A stretch of DNA of 35,745 nucleotides from Pirellula sp. (GTDB lineage: Bacteria > Planctomycetota > Planctomycetia > Pirellulales > Pirellulaceae), in the NCBI GenBank assembly GCA_021300155.1, contig JAJTID010000122.1, forward strand, positions 1 through 35,745, written 5' to 3'. Positions 15,132-24,283 of this stretch are shown one piece after another (positions within the stretch are counted from its first letter, which is position 1; every line of letters begins with the position of its first letter). The translations under genes and the position numbers were made by a program. Under the pieces are notes generated by a model that was not told where the DNA came from, did no database searches, and saw only the letters and a program-made list of their open reading frames with translations.

Positions 15132-16808
15132 ATGATTCGCTATCCCTCCGGTTCCGTTTTGCAGGAACCAGACAATGCACTTAAAAGCCAAAATGGCGGT
15201 GAGTCGTTGTTGCCAGCGAGCGAGACGTTTCCATCTACGAAGCCGAACTATACAAAGCAAACGCTGGCGAAATTCCTTAACGCGTTGGGGCCGACGCTCG
15301 TTCTGGTTGGATTCGCGGCGGTCTTTTACTTCGGACACCATAACGATTGGAAGATCCCCAAGTTTGGAGCTCTAACTGGAACCGTAAAACCTACAGCCAA
15401 GGATTGGTGCGAGGAACATGGTGTGCCAGAATCGATTTGCGTCGAGTGCGATCCTTCATTGATGTCTAAGGGCCCTGACTTTGGATGGTGCCCTGAGCAT
15501 GGAATTCACAATTGTCCTTTGCATCACCCGGAAGTTGCACAACTCAAAGAGGTACCCAGTGTACTTCCGTCTGACCTTGAACGGGCGGCACGTGCGATGT
15601 CCGTCGTCCCACGAAAAGAGAACAATAGTGCCTGCGAAATCTACAAAACGCGCATCCAATTCGCTTCGGTAGAATCGGTTCGGCAAGCGGGTGTGGACGT
15701 AGAGTTGGTCGAGCGTCAGCCTATTGCTGAATCGATTCATACCAGTGGGGCGATCGTTTATGACCCAACTCGAAAGGCTAGTTTGGCTTCTCGCGTGGCC
15801 GGTAGTGTCTGGACTGTCGAAAAGAATGTTGGCGATTCCGTGGCGAAAGGCGAAGTGCTTGCAATTATCGATGCTGCTGAAGTCGGCGGACTAAAGACTG
15901 CATTGATGCGATCACTTGCTGAGCGAAAACTACAAAGTCAAAACGTCTCTCGACTTACCGAAGCCCGAGAAGCAATCGTGGGATCTCGAATTTTTGACGC
16001 CCAAGCTGCTTATTCGAAAGCCCAAGCTGATGTCTTGAGTGCGGAACAATCTCTTAGAAATCTTGGCTTGCCCGTGCAAGTGACAGCGTTGCAGACGCTA
16101 TCCGAACAAGAGGTTCTTGACCAACTGCGATTGATCGGAATCCCGGACTCATTTCGTGCTCGACTCAACGGTCAATTGAGCTCGTCGAATCTGATGCCGA
16201 TCTTTTCGCCGCTGGACGGTGTCGTCCTCGAACGCACGGTTGCACCGGGAGAAGTAGTCGACTCGACCCGCATCCTTTTTCAGATTGCCGATGTTCGCCA
16301 AATGTGGATGACACTGAATGTCCCGCTAGAAAACATGAATCAATTGGCGATCGGGCAAACCGTCACGTTTCGTGCCGACGGAAGTCGCGAAATGATCAAG
16401 GGCAAGCTGGATTGGATCAGTACTTCGGCGGATAAAACGACACGTATGCTGCAAGTCCGCGCGGTGCTAAACAATTTCGACGGAAGGCTTCGTAATGAAA
16501 CGTTTGGAACCGGGGAAGTCATTTTGCGTTCGGAATCCGACGCAATCGTCATACCCGCCGGTTCGTCACATTGGGAAGGATGTTGCCAAGTGGTATTCGT
16601 TCGTGACAAGCACTACTTCGACAGTCCCGATAGCTACAAAGTCTTCCACGTCCGATCGGTTCGCTTGGGGGCAACCAACGGTAAGTACACCGAAGTGATT
16701 GCTGGTGTATTACCAGGTGAAGTAATCGCAACTGCCGGCAGCGACGTGTTGCGGGCTCAACTTCTTAAGAACAATCTCGGCGCGGGCTGCGATTGCGTCG
16801 CTAAATAG
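15132..16808 (+). CDS. RND periplasmic adaptor with N-terminal WCxEH metal motif
   Basis: This 558-residue CzcB/CusB-type adaptor is anchored by one membrane helix (about 52-68). After the helix comes a Cys/His module: WCEEHGVPESICVEC at 92-106 and a degenerate second copy WCPEHGIHNCPLHHPEV at 119-135. The lipoyl halves (SRVAGSVWTVEKNVGDSVAKG and FSPLDGVVLERTVAPGEVV), a helical hairpin, a beta-barrel and a C-terminal domain follow. GGAG at 6 nt supports ATG 15132; an ATG 69 nt upstream is rejected. It ends 9 nt before its pump gene, whose ribosome site overlaps this gene's stop. The Cys/His module probably collects metal for the pump, a role similar to N-terminal metal sites in other CusB/CzcB proteins. 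Confidence 0.9.
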   Translation: MIRYPSGSVLQEPDNALKSQNGGESLLPASETFPSTKPNYTKQTLAKFLNALGPTLVLVGFAAVFYFGHHNDWKIPKFGALTGTVKPTAKDWCEEHGVPESICVECDPSLMSKGPDFGWCPEHGIHNCPLHHPEVAQLKEVPSVLPSDLERAARAMSVVPRKENNSACEIYKTRIQFASVESVRQAGVDVELVERQPIAESIHTSGAIVYDPTRKASLASRVAGSVWTVEKNVGDSVAKGEVLAIIDAAEVGGLKTALMRSLAERKLQSQNVSRLTEAREAIVGSRIFDAQAAYSKAQADVLSAEQSLRNLGLPVQVTALQTLSEQEVLDQLRLIGIPDSFRARLNGQLSSSNLMPIFSPLDGVVLERTVAPGEVVDSTRILFQIADVRQMWMTLNVPLENMNQLAIGQTVTFRADGSREMIKGKLDWISTSADKTTRMLQVRAVLNNFDGRLRNETFGTGEVILRSESDAIVIPAGSSHWEGCCQVVFVRDKHYFDSPDSYKVFHVRSVRLGATNGKYTEVIAGVLPGEVIATAGSDVLRAQLLKNNLGAGCDCVAK

Positions 16809-16817
16809 GAGACTGTA

Positions 16818-19800
16818 ATGCTGAACTGGATTATTGATGCCTCACTTAAACATCGTGCTCTCGTCATCCTTGTGACAGTATTGTTCGCGGTCATCGGTGG
16901 ATTCTCGCTCCAACAACTTGACATCGATGCGTTCCCCGATACGACGCCGGTGATGATTCAAATCAACACCGTTGCTCCGTCGCTAGCGTCCGAAGAAATT
17001 GAACGCCAAATCACGTTCCCAGTTGAACAGGCAATCAGTGGCCTCCCAAAATTGAGTCAACTCCGTTCGATATCTAAATTCGGGTTGTCACAAGTCGTAG
17101 TCATTTTCGATGATGGCGTTGATGTCTACTTTGCGAGACAGTTGATCAACGAGCGTCTTTCGACGGTCGTCCTTCCGGATGGTATTCAGCGTCCTCAGAT
17201 GGGGCCGGTGTCGACCGGATTGGGTGAGGTATTCCACTATGTATTGGTTTACGATGGCGTTGACTTCTCAAAGGTTTCGCAGGAAGAACGCATAAAGCGG
17301 TTTACAGAACTGCGAACTATACATGACTGGATCGTCAAGCCTCAGTTGCGGTCCGTACGCGGAGTCGCGGAAGTGAATAGTTGGGGTGGCTACGAGAAGC
17401 AGTACCAAATTAGGCTCGATCCCGAACGGTTATTCAAATTCGGCCTGACCTTTGAACAGGTTTCTGACGCAATTGAGTCCAACAACGAAAATGTCGGCGG
17501 TGGAACCGTCAACGACGGAAGCGAAATGCTGCTCGTTCACGGAATCGGTAGAACGGTAAACCTCAAAGAGATCGAAGACATCGTCATCACTTCCGAGGAT
17601 GGCGTACCCGTCCGCATTCGTGATGTTGCAGATGTGGAGATTGGTCACGAAATTCGTCGCGGTGCGGTTACTGCAAACGGTCGCGGTGAGGCAGTACTGG
17701 GTCTGGGTTTCATGTTGATGGGCGAGAATAGCCACCATGTCACGTGGGCCATTAAAGACAAAGTGAATGCCATTCGAGAGAGTTTGCCTCCGGGAGTAAA
17801 GCTGCAAACTGTCTACGATCGGACCGAATTGATCGATCATGTTATTCACACCGTTCAAAAGAATCTGTTCGAGGGCGGTCTACTCGTCGTGGCTGTTTTG
17901 TTTGTCTTTCTTGGCAATCTACGCGCGGGAATCATTGTGGCGATGGCGATACCACTTTCAATGTTGTTCGCCTTCTCGGGGATGCTGAAGTTTGGGATCG
18001 CAGCCAGTCTGCTCAGCTTGGGTGCGATCGACTTTGGGTTGGTTGTCGATAGCTCGGTCGTGATGATCGAAAACTGTGTTCGCCACTTGGCACACAATCG
18101 AGATGGACGAAGCCGACTGCAAATCATTCGCGATGCAGCAATTGAGGTCCGCAAACCAACCATGTTTGGGGAGTTGATCATCATGATCGTCTACCTTCCG
18201 ATCCTAACTTTGGAAGGAGTCGAAGGTAAGCTGTTTCGCCCTATGGCTATGACAGTCATTTTGGCATTGGCTGGTTCGATGGTGTTATCGCTGACGTTGA
18301 TGCCGGTGTTGGCAAGTCTTTTCCTGCCGAAAAAGATCGAAGAAAAAGAACCGCTGCTGATTCGAGTACTGAAGCGGCTCTATGCACCGGTGCTCCGATT
18401 TACGATGCACCATAAAACGATTGTGATCGGATCGGCGCTTTTGCTGCTCGTGAGTGTATTCGCTCTCGTTGCTCCTAACCTTGGCTCAGAGTTCATTCCT
18501 CGCCTTTCTGAAGGTGCCATCACACTCAACGTTGTGCGACTTGCTGGAACGACGATGGAGGAGTCGATTCGATACAACACTAAAATGGAGCAAGTGCTGC
18601 TGGAGAAGTTTCCGGACGAGATTGCTCAGATTTGGAGTCGGATCGGAACGGCGGAGGTAGCCACGGACCCGATGGGAACGGAGTTGACGGACCTGTTTAT
18701 CACACTGCATCCACGAAAACAATGGAAGCGAGCTTCGACACAAGAGGAACTGACGACGCTCGTTCAAGAAGAATTACGAGATCTCCCTGGCCCTCGGCTT
18801 GCGATGTCGCAACCCATTGAAATGCGGATGAACGAAATGATCTCGGGAGTCCGTTCAGACGTTGCCGCTATCCTCTATGGTGACGATCTGGATCTGATGG
18901 TGGCCAAAGCATCGGAGGTCGAACGTGCTTTGAACTCGATACGAGGTGCGGCAGAGGTCAAAGTCGAACAAGTCTCTGGCCAACCGGTGTTGCAAATCCG
19001 AGTCAAGCAAGATGAAATTGCTCGATACGGTGTTACCGCGAGCACCGTTATGAATATCGTCCGCGCTCTGGGAACTCACAATGTCGGCGAAGTCTACGAA
19101 GGACAATTGAGATTTCCTTTGATCATTCGATTGCCCGAAAAGGCAAGGGCCGATCCTGAAGCAATCAGTCAAATACTCGTGGCGACCCCCAGTGGCGAAC
19201 GAATACCGCTTTCGCGTCTGGCGACGATCGAGAAGGTCCAAGGCCCGAACACGATCAAACGCGATTGGTATCAAAGACGGATCACGATCGAAGCCAACGT
19301 TCGTGGTCGCGATCTGGGCAGTTTCGTTGCCGAAGCCCAACAAGTCATCTCACAGAGAGTGCAATTGCCTGCCGGTCGTTACCGAATCGAATGGGGCGGG
19401 CAGTTTGAAAATCTTCAACGAGCACAAACGCGACTGATGATTGTCGTCCCCATTGCACTGTTGATGATCTTGTCGCTGCTGTATATGACCTATCGCAATT
19501 GGGTTGATTCCCTGAGAGTATTCACTGGCGTACCGTTCGCTTGGATCGGCGGCATTCTTGCACTTTGGGTTCGCGACATGCCGTTCTCGATCTCGGCGGC
19601 CGTCGGTTTCATTGCTTTGTCTGGGGTCGCCGTTCTCGACGACATGCTGTTGGTCTCTACGATTCGGCAGTTGCGCCGCCAAGGAAAATCACTTGATGAC
19701 GCTGTTGAAGAGGCAGCAATGACCAGGCTTCGACCAATCCTCATGACGACGTTGGTAGCTAGTCTCGGTTTTGTTCCTATGGCGTTTAGCGATGGCATGG

Positions 19801-20054
19801 GTTCAGAAGTACAAAGGCCCCTTGCTACCGTTGTCATCGGAGGTGTGTGCAGTGCGATGGTCATGAGCTTACTTGTTTTACGAGTCTTGTACGTAGTCTT
19901 TAATCTTCCGAGTGCTAGCCACGACGAAGATGGTGGAAACGATGATGGTCATCGTTTCAAACCTGTTCCCCCGACTGAACCAGAGGTCTCGCACGAATGG
20001 AGCTTAGACGGTCCGTCTGAAGCTTCTTACAAGCGAGAGCGATCGACAGTCTAA
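16818..20054 (+). CDS. czcA: CzcA-type RND metal efflux pump
   Basis: This 1078-residue inner-membrane pump belongs to the heavy-metal-efflux RND family. The helix-4 motif GAIDFGLVVDSSVVMIEN at about 402-419 is of the DFG type found in CzcA-like divalent-cation pumps (Zn, Co, Cd), with Ser-Ser in place of the usual Gly-Ala. The N-terminus (LDIDAFPDTTPVMIQINT) is typical of the family. It has no insertion in the first periplasmic loop, unlike the other two pumps here, and ends with an acidic/His tail (DEDGGNDDGHRF). AGGAG lies 6 nt before its ATG. It is followed by a WCxEH lipoprotein and, further on, a Zn/Cd-type ATPase, which fits a divalent-cation module. Confidence 0.92.
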   Translation: MLNWIIDASLKHRALVILVTVLFAVIGGFSLQQLDIDAFPDTTPVMIQINTVAPSLASEEIERQITFPVEQAISGLPKLSQLRSISKFGLSQVVVIFDDGVDVYFARQLINERLSTVVLPDGIQRPQMGPVSTGLGEVFHYVLVYDGVDFSKVSQEERIKRFTELRTIHDWIVKPQLRSVRGVAEVNSWGGYEKQYQIRLDPERLFKFGLTFEQVSDAIESNNENVGGGTVNDGSEMLLVHGIGRTVNLKEIEDIVITSEDGVPVRIRDVADVEIGHEIRRGAVTANGRGEAVLGLGFMLMGENSHHVTWAIKDKVNAIRESLPPGVKLQTVYDRTELIDHVIHTVQKNLFEGGLLVVAVLFVFLGNLRAGIIVAMAIPLSMLFAFSGMLKFGIAASLLSLGAIDFGLVVDSSVVMIENCVRHLAHNRDGRSRLQIIRDAAIEVRKPTMFGELIIMIVYLPILTLEGVEGKLFRPMAMTVILALAGSMVLSLTLMPVLASLFLPKKIEEKEPLLIRVLKRLYAPVLRFTMHHKTIVIGSALLLLVSVFALVAPNLGSEFIPRLSEGAITLNVVRLAGTTMEESIRYNTKMEQVLLEKFPDEIAQIWSRIGTAEVATDPMGTELTDLFITLHPRKQWKRASTQEELTTLVQEELRDLPGPRLAMSQPIEMRMNEMISGVRSDVAAILYGDDLDLMVAKASEVERALNSIRGAAEVKVEQVSGQPVLQIRVKQDEIARYGVTASTVMNIVRALGTHNVGEVYEGQLRFPLIIRLPEKARADPEAISQILVATPSGERIPLSRLATIEKVQGPNTIKRDWYQRRITIEANVRGRDLGSFVAEAQQVISQRVQLPAGRYRIEWGGQFENLQRAQTRLMIVVPIALLMILSLLYMTYRNWVDSLRVFTGVPFAWIGGILALWVRDMPFSISAAVGFIALSGVAVLDDMLLVSTIRQLRRQGKSLDDAVEEAAMTRLRPILMTTLVASLGFVPMAFSDGMGSEVQRPLATVVIGGVCSAMVMSLLVLRVLYVVFNLPSASHDEDGGNDDGHRFKPVPPTEPEVSHEWSLDGPSEASYKRERSTV

Positions 20055-20087
20055 CCCCTTGTTTCGGCAAAGCCGATGGAGATTTAA

Positions 20088-20441
20088 ATGCGTTTGATTA
20101 CTGTAACCCGCTGCTTGGCAATCGGATTGCTCGCAATGGGCGCGATTGGACTGAGTGGATGCAACGGCAAGACAACGTCCGATGGCGCAAAAACGACGAC
20201 CGCGTCTGACGTGGATCACAGTCATGGTGGCTGGTGGTGCGTCGAGCACGGTGTACCGGAGAGTGAATGCGCCCGATGCGATTCAACTTTGGTCGCCAAA
20301 TTCAAAGCGGCCGGAGACTGGTGCAAGGAACACGATCGCCCAGAGTCGCAGTGTTTCCTCTGCGGTCCAAAGCGATTCGAGAAATTTGCCGCGACTTACG
20401 AAGCAAAAACCGGACACAAGCCACCAAAACCTGCTGAATAG
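20088..20441 (+). CDS. Lipoprotein with two WCxEHxxPESxCxxC motifs
   Basis: This 117-residue lipoprotein has lipobox GLSGC (Cys25) and carries two exact copies of W-C-x-E-H-x-x-P-E-S-x-C-x-x-C, at 50-64 and 78-92. The same motif appears once in the adaptor at 15132. An HSHGG segment precedes the first copy. Each motif provides three Cys and one His, a plausible single-metal site. GGAG precedes its ATG, and it follows the pump gene by 33 nt. It probably acts as a membrane-tethered metal donor to the adaptor. Both the shared motif and the gene order support this, but the function is inferred. Confidence 0.85.
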   Translation: MRLITVTRCLAIGLLAMGAIGLSGCNGKTTSDGAKTTTASDVDHSHGGWWCVEHGVPESECARCDSTLVAKFKAAGDWCKEHDRPESQCFLCGPKRFEKFAATYEAKTGHKPPKPAE

Positions 20442-20449
20442 ATCCAGTA

Positions 20450-20512
20450 CGAATCATTGCAAAATCGCGGTCCTGCGGAGGAGTCCTAAATGGCCGCATT
20501 TTGCATGATTCG
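20450..20512 (+). promoter_or_regulatory. Long mRNA hairpin overlapping a strong ribosome site
   Basis: CGAATCATTGCAAAAT (20450-20465) pairs with ATTTTGCATGATTCG (20498-20512) with a single bulged T, and GCGG (20467-20470) pairs with CCGC (20494-20497). The 23-nt loop contains GGAGGAG followed by TCCTAA and ATG at 20490, so the best ribosome-binding site of the region lies inside this hairpin. A T-run occurs about 17 nt downstream. It may control translation of the HMA gene or act as a terminator/attenuator. Confidence 0.6.
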
Positions 20513-20558
20513 AAAGCTAAACTTATGTTTTTTTCCACCCAATGAAAGGATTCTGAAA

Positions 20559-20900
20559 ATGCACCGTGTTTCCCTATGTCTCTTGTTCGTTTTGGCAACG
20601 ACTGCTATCGCGATCCAGCCATCCGAGGCATTAGCTGCGAATACGAAAGGTTCAACGACGATTACCTTGAAAACGCTCGACTGCGAGAGTTGCGCCAAGA
20701 AGATTGCTGCAAAGCTGTCTGAAGTGGAAGGCGTTGATTCGGTCAAAACGGATGTCAAGTCGAAGGTAGTTGTCGTGACTCCAAAGAAGAATTTAGGATT
20801 GTCGCCGCTACAGCTATGGGAAGCGATCGAGAAAGCAGGCAAGGAGCCCGTGAAACTGACTGGCCCTGGTGGAACTTTCACATCAAAACCAAAGAAATAG
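20559..20900 (+). CDS. Exported MerP-like HMA-domain protein
   Basis: This 113-residue protein has a signal peptide (about 1-27) followed by one heavy-metal-associated domain with C42-x-x-C45 (LDCESC) and the beta-alpha-beta pattern EGVDSVKTDVKSKVVVV. It resembles periplasmic MerP and CopZ-type carriers. The start is taken at 20559 because the signal peptide begins there and AAAGGA precedes it; an in-frame ATG at 20490 has a stronger GGAGGAG but would add 23 residues before the signal peptide. It lies between the lipoprotein and thioredoxin-like genes. Its job is probably to bind and carry metal ions in the periplasm. Confidence 0.85.
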   Translation: MHRVSLCLLFVLATTAIAIQPSEALAANTKGSTTITLKTLDCESCAKKIAAKLSEVEGVDSVKTDVKSKVVVVTPKKNLGLSPLQLWEAIEKAGKEPVKLTGPGGTFTSKPKK

Positions 20901-20997
20901 TGGTTGTCACTGCGTGCATCCTTCGTCCTGTGCTTCACAGGGTGAAGGGTGTACGAGTGCGTCCGTTCGGAGTGCTTACATTTTGAGAATCCTAACT

Positions 20998-21474
20998 GTG
21001 CAAAGAAACTTCTCGCGATTTGCATTTCCTCAAACCGTTTTGGCTATAACGTTATCGCTTTGCCAGTTTGGATGTGTGAATCGTCAGGAAAAGTTATACA
21101 CCGAACAAGATTCTTCACCTCGCGTCGAACCTCTTCAACTCACCGACCGGACGTTTCAAGACACGATCAGAGGAGGTGATCAACTTGTGTTGGTCGACAT
21201 GTGGGCACCATGGTGTAGGCCATGCATTCGAATGAAACCTACGATTCAAGAGCTTGCCCAGCAATTGACGGGTAAAGTAATTGTTGCTGAATTGAACGTC
21301 GATCAAAACCCATTCATCAAGGAGAAGTATCAGGTCAACCACTATCCAACGGTATTGATTTTTAGTCGAGGGATCGAAGTGAAACGACTCATTGGTACTC
21401 AATCCTCAAGCATCCTTCTCGATGCCTTGGAGGCTGCAAAGATCGTTGACGATGGTATAGGCATCGAGAGATGA
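20998..21474 (+). CDS. Thioredoxin-like exported protein
   Basis: This is a thioredoxin-fold protein with the active site WCRPC (APWCRPCIRMKP), the cis-proline segment YPTVLIFSRG and a conserved DVDQNP-like strand. From GTG 20998 it has 158 residues with a hydrophobic N-terminus ending QFGC, a possible but non-canonical lipobox. No good ribosome site is visible and the frame stays open upstream, so the start is uncertain. It probably keeps exported Cys-rich proteins of this locus in the right redox state. That role is inferred from the neighbours. Confidence 0.8.
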   Translation: MQRNFSRFAFPQTVLAITLSLCQFGCVNRQEKLYTEQDSSPRVEPLQLTDRTFQDTIRGGDQLVLVDMWAPWCRPCIRMKPTIQELAQQLTGKVIVAELNVDQNPFIKEKYQVNHYPTVLIFSRGIEVKRLIGTQSSSILLDALEAAKIVDDGIGIER

Positions 21475-21514
21475 TGCCGACATTGTGGACAAATCAACAA
21501 GAGAAGCATACTTT

Positions 21515-23638
21515 ATGAAACTGCAATATTATATTAAGGGAATGGACTGCGCTGAAGAAGTTGCGCTTTTGAAGCGTGAACTTGTTCCACTGGTTGGAGA
21601 AGAATCGATAGCTTTCGACTTGCTCAATGCAAAGCTTACGGTAACGACGAATGATTCAAAGATTGGACAACGTGAGATCGTGGAGGCGATCGCGAGAAGT
21701 GGGCTAAAGGCAGTACGCTGGTCAGCAAAGTCTGAGACGACAGTCGATTCGTATTGGACTAGGAATCAACGAACGCTTTTAACGTTTGCGAGTGGACTGG
21801 CTGGACTGATTGGATTTCTGATCGAGTGGCTTGGAAGCGGGACTACAAACCTTGCTTTGTTATGGTTCGCAAACGCCTTTTATGCGGTTGGGATCTTGGC
21901 TGGCTGCGGTATGGTCTTTCCTAAAGCATGGCAGTCTTTGGTATCTCAACGACCGGACATGAATCTTCTAATGACGGTTGCTGTCATCGGTGCGGCGGCG
22001 ATCGGTGAATGGTCCGAAGGAGCTACGGTCGCCTTTCTGTTCTCTCTGTCGTTACTGCTGGAATCATGGAGCGTTGGGCGTGCTCGCAATGCCATTAGCA
22101 AGCTGATGGACCTCAGTCCGCCGATGGCCAATGTCAAGCTACCGGATGGTCGATCGAAAGAAGTAGCCCCCACCGAAGTCGAAGTGGGTTCCATCGTCGT
22201 CATTCGCCCCGGCGATAAATTGCCGCTGGATGGTAAAGTCGTATCGGGTGCAAGCAGTATCAACCAAGCATCGATCACCGGCGAAAGCGTGCCTGTCGAA
22301 AAGAAGCTGGGCGACATGGTCTTTGCGGGAACGGTCAATGGTGATGGATTGCTCGAAGTGCAAACGACCAAACTAGCCGAAGATACGATGCTGGCTCAGA
22401 TCATCAACATGGTCGGCGATGCCCAGTCAAAACGTGCTCCTTCGGAGATGTGGGTCGAGAAGTTCGCCGCGATCTACACACCGGCCGTTATGATCGCGGC
22501 GCTCTTGATCTTTGTCATTCCGCCAACATTTTTTGGCGGCTGGTGGTCGGATTGGTTTTATCGATCCCTGGTGTTGTTGGTAATCGCTTGCCCGTGTGCG
22601 CTGGTGATCTCTACGCCGGTCAGTATCGTCGCGGCGCTTGCTTCGGCTGCAAAACACGGTGTGCTCATCAAGGGAGGGTTGTATGTGGAAATCCCGTCGC
22701 GGTTGAAAGCGATTGCACTCGATAAAACTGGAACCATTACGCAAGGCAAACCAACGGTCGTAGAAATCGTCCCGATGAACGGACATGACGAAACCGAACT
22801 GCTTATACGGGCGGGTGCTCTTGAGCAAAGCAGCTCGCATCCTCTTGCCCAAGCGATCCTCGCCGAAATCTCGAAGCGAGGGCTCGCGCTTCCGTTGCCT
22901 GAACAGTTTGAGATCATTCAAGGCAAGGGGGCACGAGGCACCATCGATGGCAAAGCCTATTGGCTAGGTTCGCATCGCTATCTTGAAGAGCGCGGTCAAG
23001 AAACGCCCGAGGTTCACAATCGGTTGGAAGCTTTGCAAAACGCCGGTCGCTCGATCGTCGTGGTAGGCAATGACGAGCATGTTTGCGGGTTCATTGCGTT
23101 GGGTGATGCAATTCGCGAGGAAAGTGTCGAAGCCATCAAGGAACTTCACCGGCTCGGGATTGAAAAGGTCGTAATGCTGACGGGCGACAATGCGGGGACA
23201 GCGCAAGTGGTCTCAAAAGCAGTCGGCATCGACGAAGTTAAAGCTGAATTGCTACCGGAAGACAAGGTAAACGCAGTCGCCGATTTGGTCTCGCGATATG
23301 GACAGGTCGCCATGATCGGAGACGGCGTGAACGACGCACCAGCATTGGCGAGAGCTTCACTAGGAATTGCGATGGGTGCCGTCGGTAGCGACGCGGCGAT
23401 CGAGACCGCCGATATCGCCTTGATGTCGGATGAACTGGCCAAGGTGCCATGGCTGATTGGTCATTCCAAACGAACGATGCAAATCATCCGTCAGAACATC
23501 ATTTTTTCCCTTGCCGTCAAAGCAATATTTGTTGCGCTCACATTGATGGGAACATCGTCGCTGTGGGGAGCTATTGCCGCCGATACGGGTGCATCACTGT
23601 TGGTTGTCGCCAACGGGCTGCGATTACTCAAAGCGTAA
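21515..23638 (+). CDS. zntA: Zn/Cd-type P1B-ATPase
   Basis: This is a 707-residue inner-membrane ATPase that exports soft divalent ions from the cytoplasm. It shows an N-terminal HMA domain with GMDCAEE (the second Cys is replaced by Glu), the actuator TGES, the membrane CPC at 359-361, DKTGT with Asp403, an SSSHPLA phosphate-site motif, and GDGVNDAP near 603-610. Two membrane features match the P1B-2 (Zn, Cd, Pb) class: N-x7-K in RQNIIFSLAVK and DTG in AADTGASLLVV. ATG 21515 is preferred to GTG 21485 because the HMA domain starts there. It closes the second module and would feed metal to the periplasmic proteins and the pump. Confidence 0.93.
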   Translation: MKLQYYIKGMDCAEEVALLKRELVPLVGEESIAFDLLNAKLTVTTNDSKIGQREIVEAIARSGLKAVRWSAKSETTVDSYWTRNQRTLLTFASGLAGLIGFLIEWLGSGTTNLALLWFANAFYAVGILAGCGMVFPKAWQSLVSQRPDMNLLMTVAVIGAAAIGEWSEGATVAFLFSLSLLLESWSVGRARNAISKLMDLSPPMANVKLPDGRSKEVAPTEVEVGSIVVIRPGDKLPLDGKVVSGASSINQASITGESVPVEKKLGDMVFAGTVNGDGLLEVQTTKLAEDTMLAQIINMVGDAQSKRAPSEMWVEKFAAIYTPAVMIAALLIFVIPPTFFGGWWSDWFYRSLVLLVIACPCALVISTPVSIVAALASAAKHGVLIKGGLYVEIPSRLKAIALDKTGTITQGKPTVVEIVPMNGHDETELLIRAGALEQSSSHPLAQAILAEISKRGLALPLPEQFEIIQGKGARGTIDGKAYWLGSHRYLEERGQETPEVHNRLEALQNAGRSIVVVGNDEHVCGFIALGDAIREESVEAIKELHRLGIEKVVMLTGDNAGTAQVVSKAVGIDEVKAELLPEDKVNAVADLVSRYGQVAMIGDGVNDAPALARASLGIAMGAVGSDAAIETADIALMSDELAKVPWLIGHSKRTMQIIRQNIIFSLAVKAIFVALTLMGTSSLWGAIAADTGASLLVVANGLRLLKA

Positions 23639-24283
23639 TGCTACCAAAGATACTGAAATGCAAATCCATGGGACGTCGACGTAGATTGCGAGATAACGCT
23701 CCAACCTTTTTTTCCGGTATCGGTTTGTTGAATCGCTGAAGCGGATTGAAACACAATGGCTCAATCAAGGCCGATTTGCGATGTATCGTGCGCATCGTCG
23801 TTGACGCGAGAGAGTGGCCCAAACGCAGAGACAGCATACTATCCTGTTTTTTTCCATGTTTCGTCCGTCATCTTCGCCGCCGTTATGAACGGTCGAGCAG
23901 ACATAAATGCGTGGCCGCTGACGCCGTTATTTATTTCGAAGCGGATGCCAATTGGCTGAGTGTCCTGTTTCGTATGGTCGAGATCCGCCCGTCAACCGTT
24001 GGGTGGCGACCAGTGGTGCTGCGCCGACGAAAAAGGCGCTCATCGAACGCTCGCCACACATGCCCTCACCAGCCAGTGTTGCTGATTGGCAAGTAGAATC
24101 GCAATAGCGATCTGCGAGTGAAATTAGGAAAGCCTGGTAAGATGAACACAAACAGCAAAGAATTTTAGAATCAAAGAGATGTTCCAAACTGATGACTGAC
24201 TTCGGGCATGCCGAAGAAGATGAGAGAAATGTTTCTCGCACCAGAGGGACAAAAGACTTCCTACCTAGCAAAGGAATGCTGGC
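23639..24283. other. Long intergenic region before the third module
   Basis: These 645 nt contain no gene that can be supported. Open frames on both strands lack ribosome sites, domains or signal peptides. The palindrome ACGTCGACGT lies at 23673-23682, a T7 run at about 23706-23712, and a 6-bp-arm hairpin CTTCGG/CCGAAG at 24200-24216. The next gene begins at GTG 24284 with AAAGGA upstream. The region may be a decayed gene, or it may hold promoters for the third module. Confidence 0.5.

Noticed and set aside
23746-24096. 116-residue plus-strand frame after the ATPase gene
   Set aside because: No ribosome site, signal peptide or domain; the Arg/Cys-rich composition fits a chance frame.
23927-24271. 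114-residue minus-strand frame in the same gap
   Set aside because: No motif or ribosome site, and it runs toward the ATPase gene with no matching neighbour on that strand.
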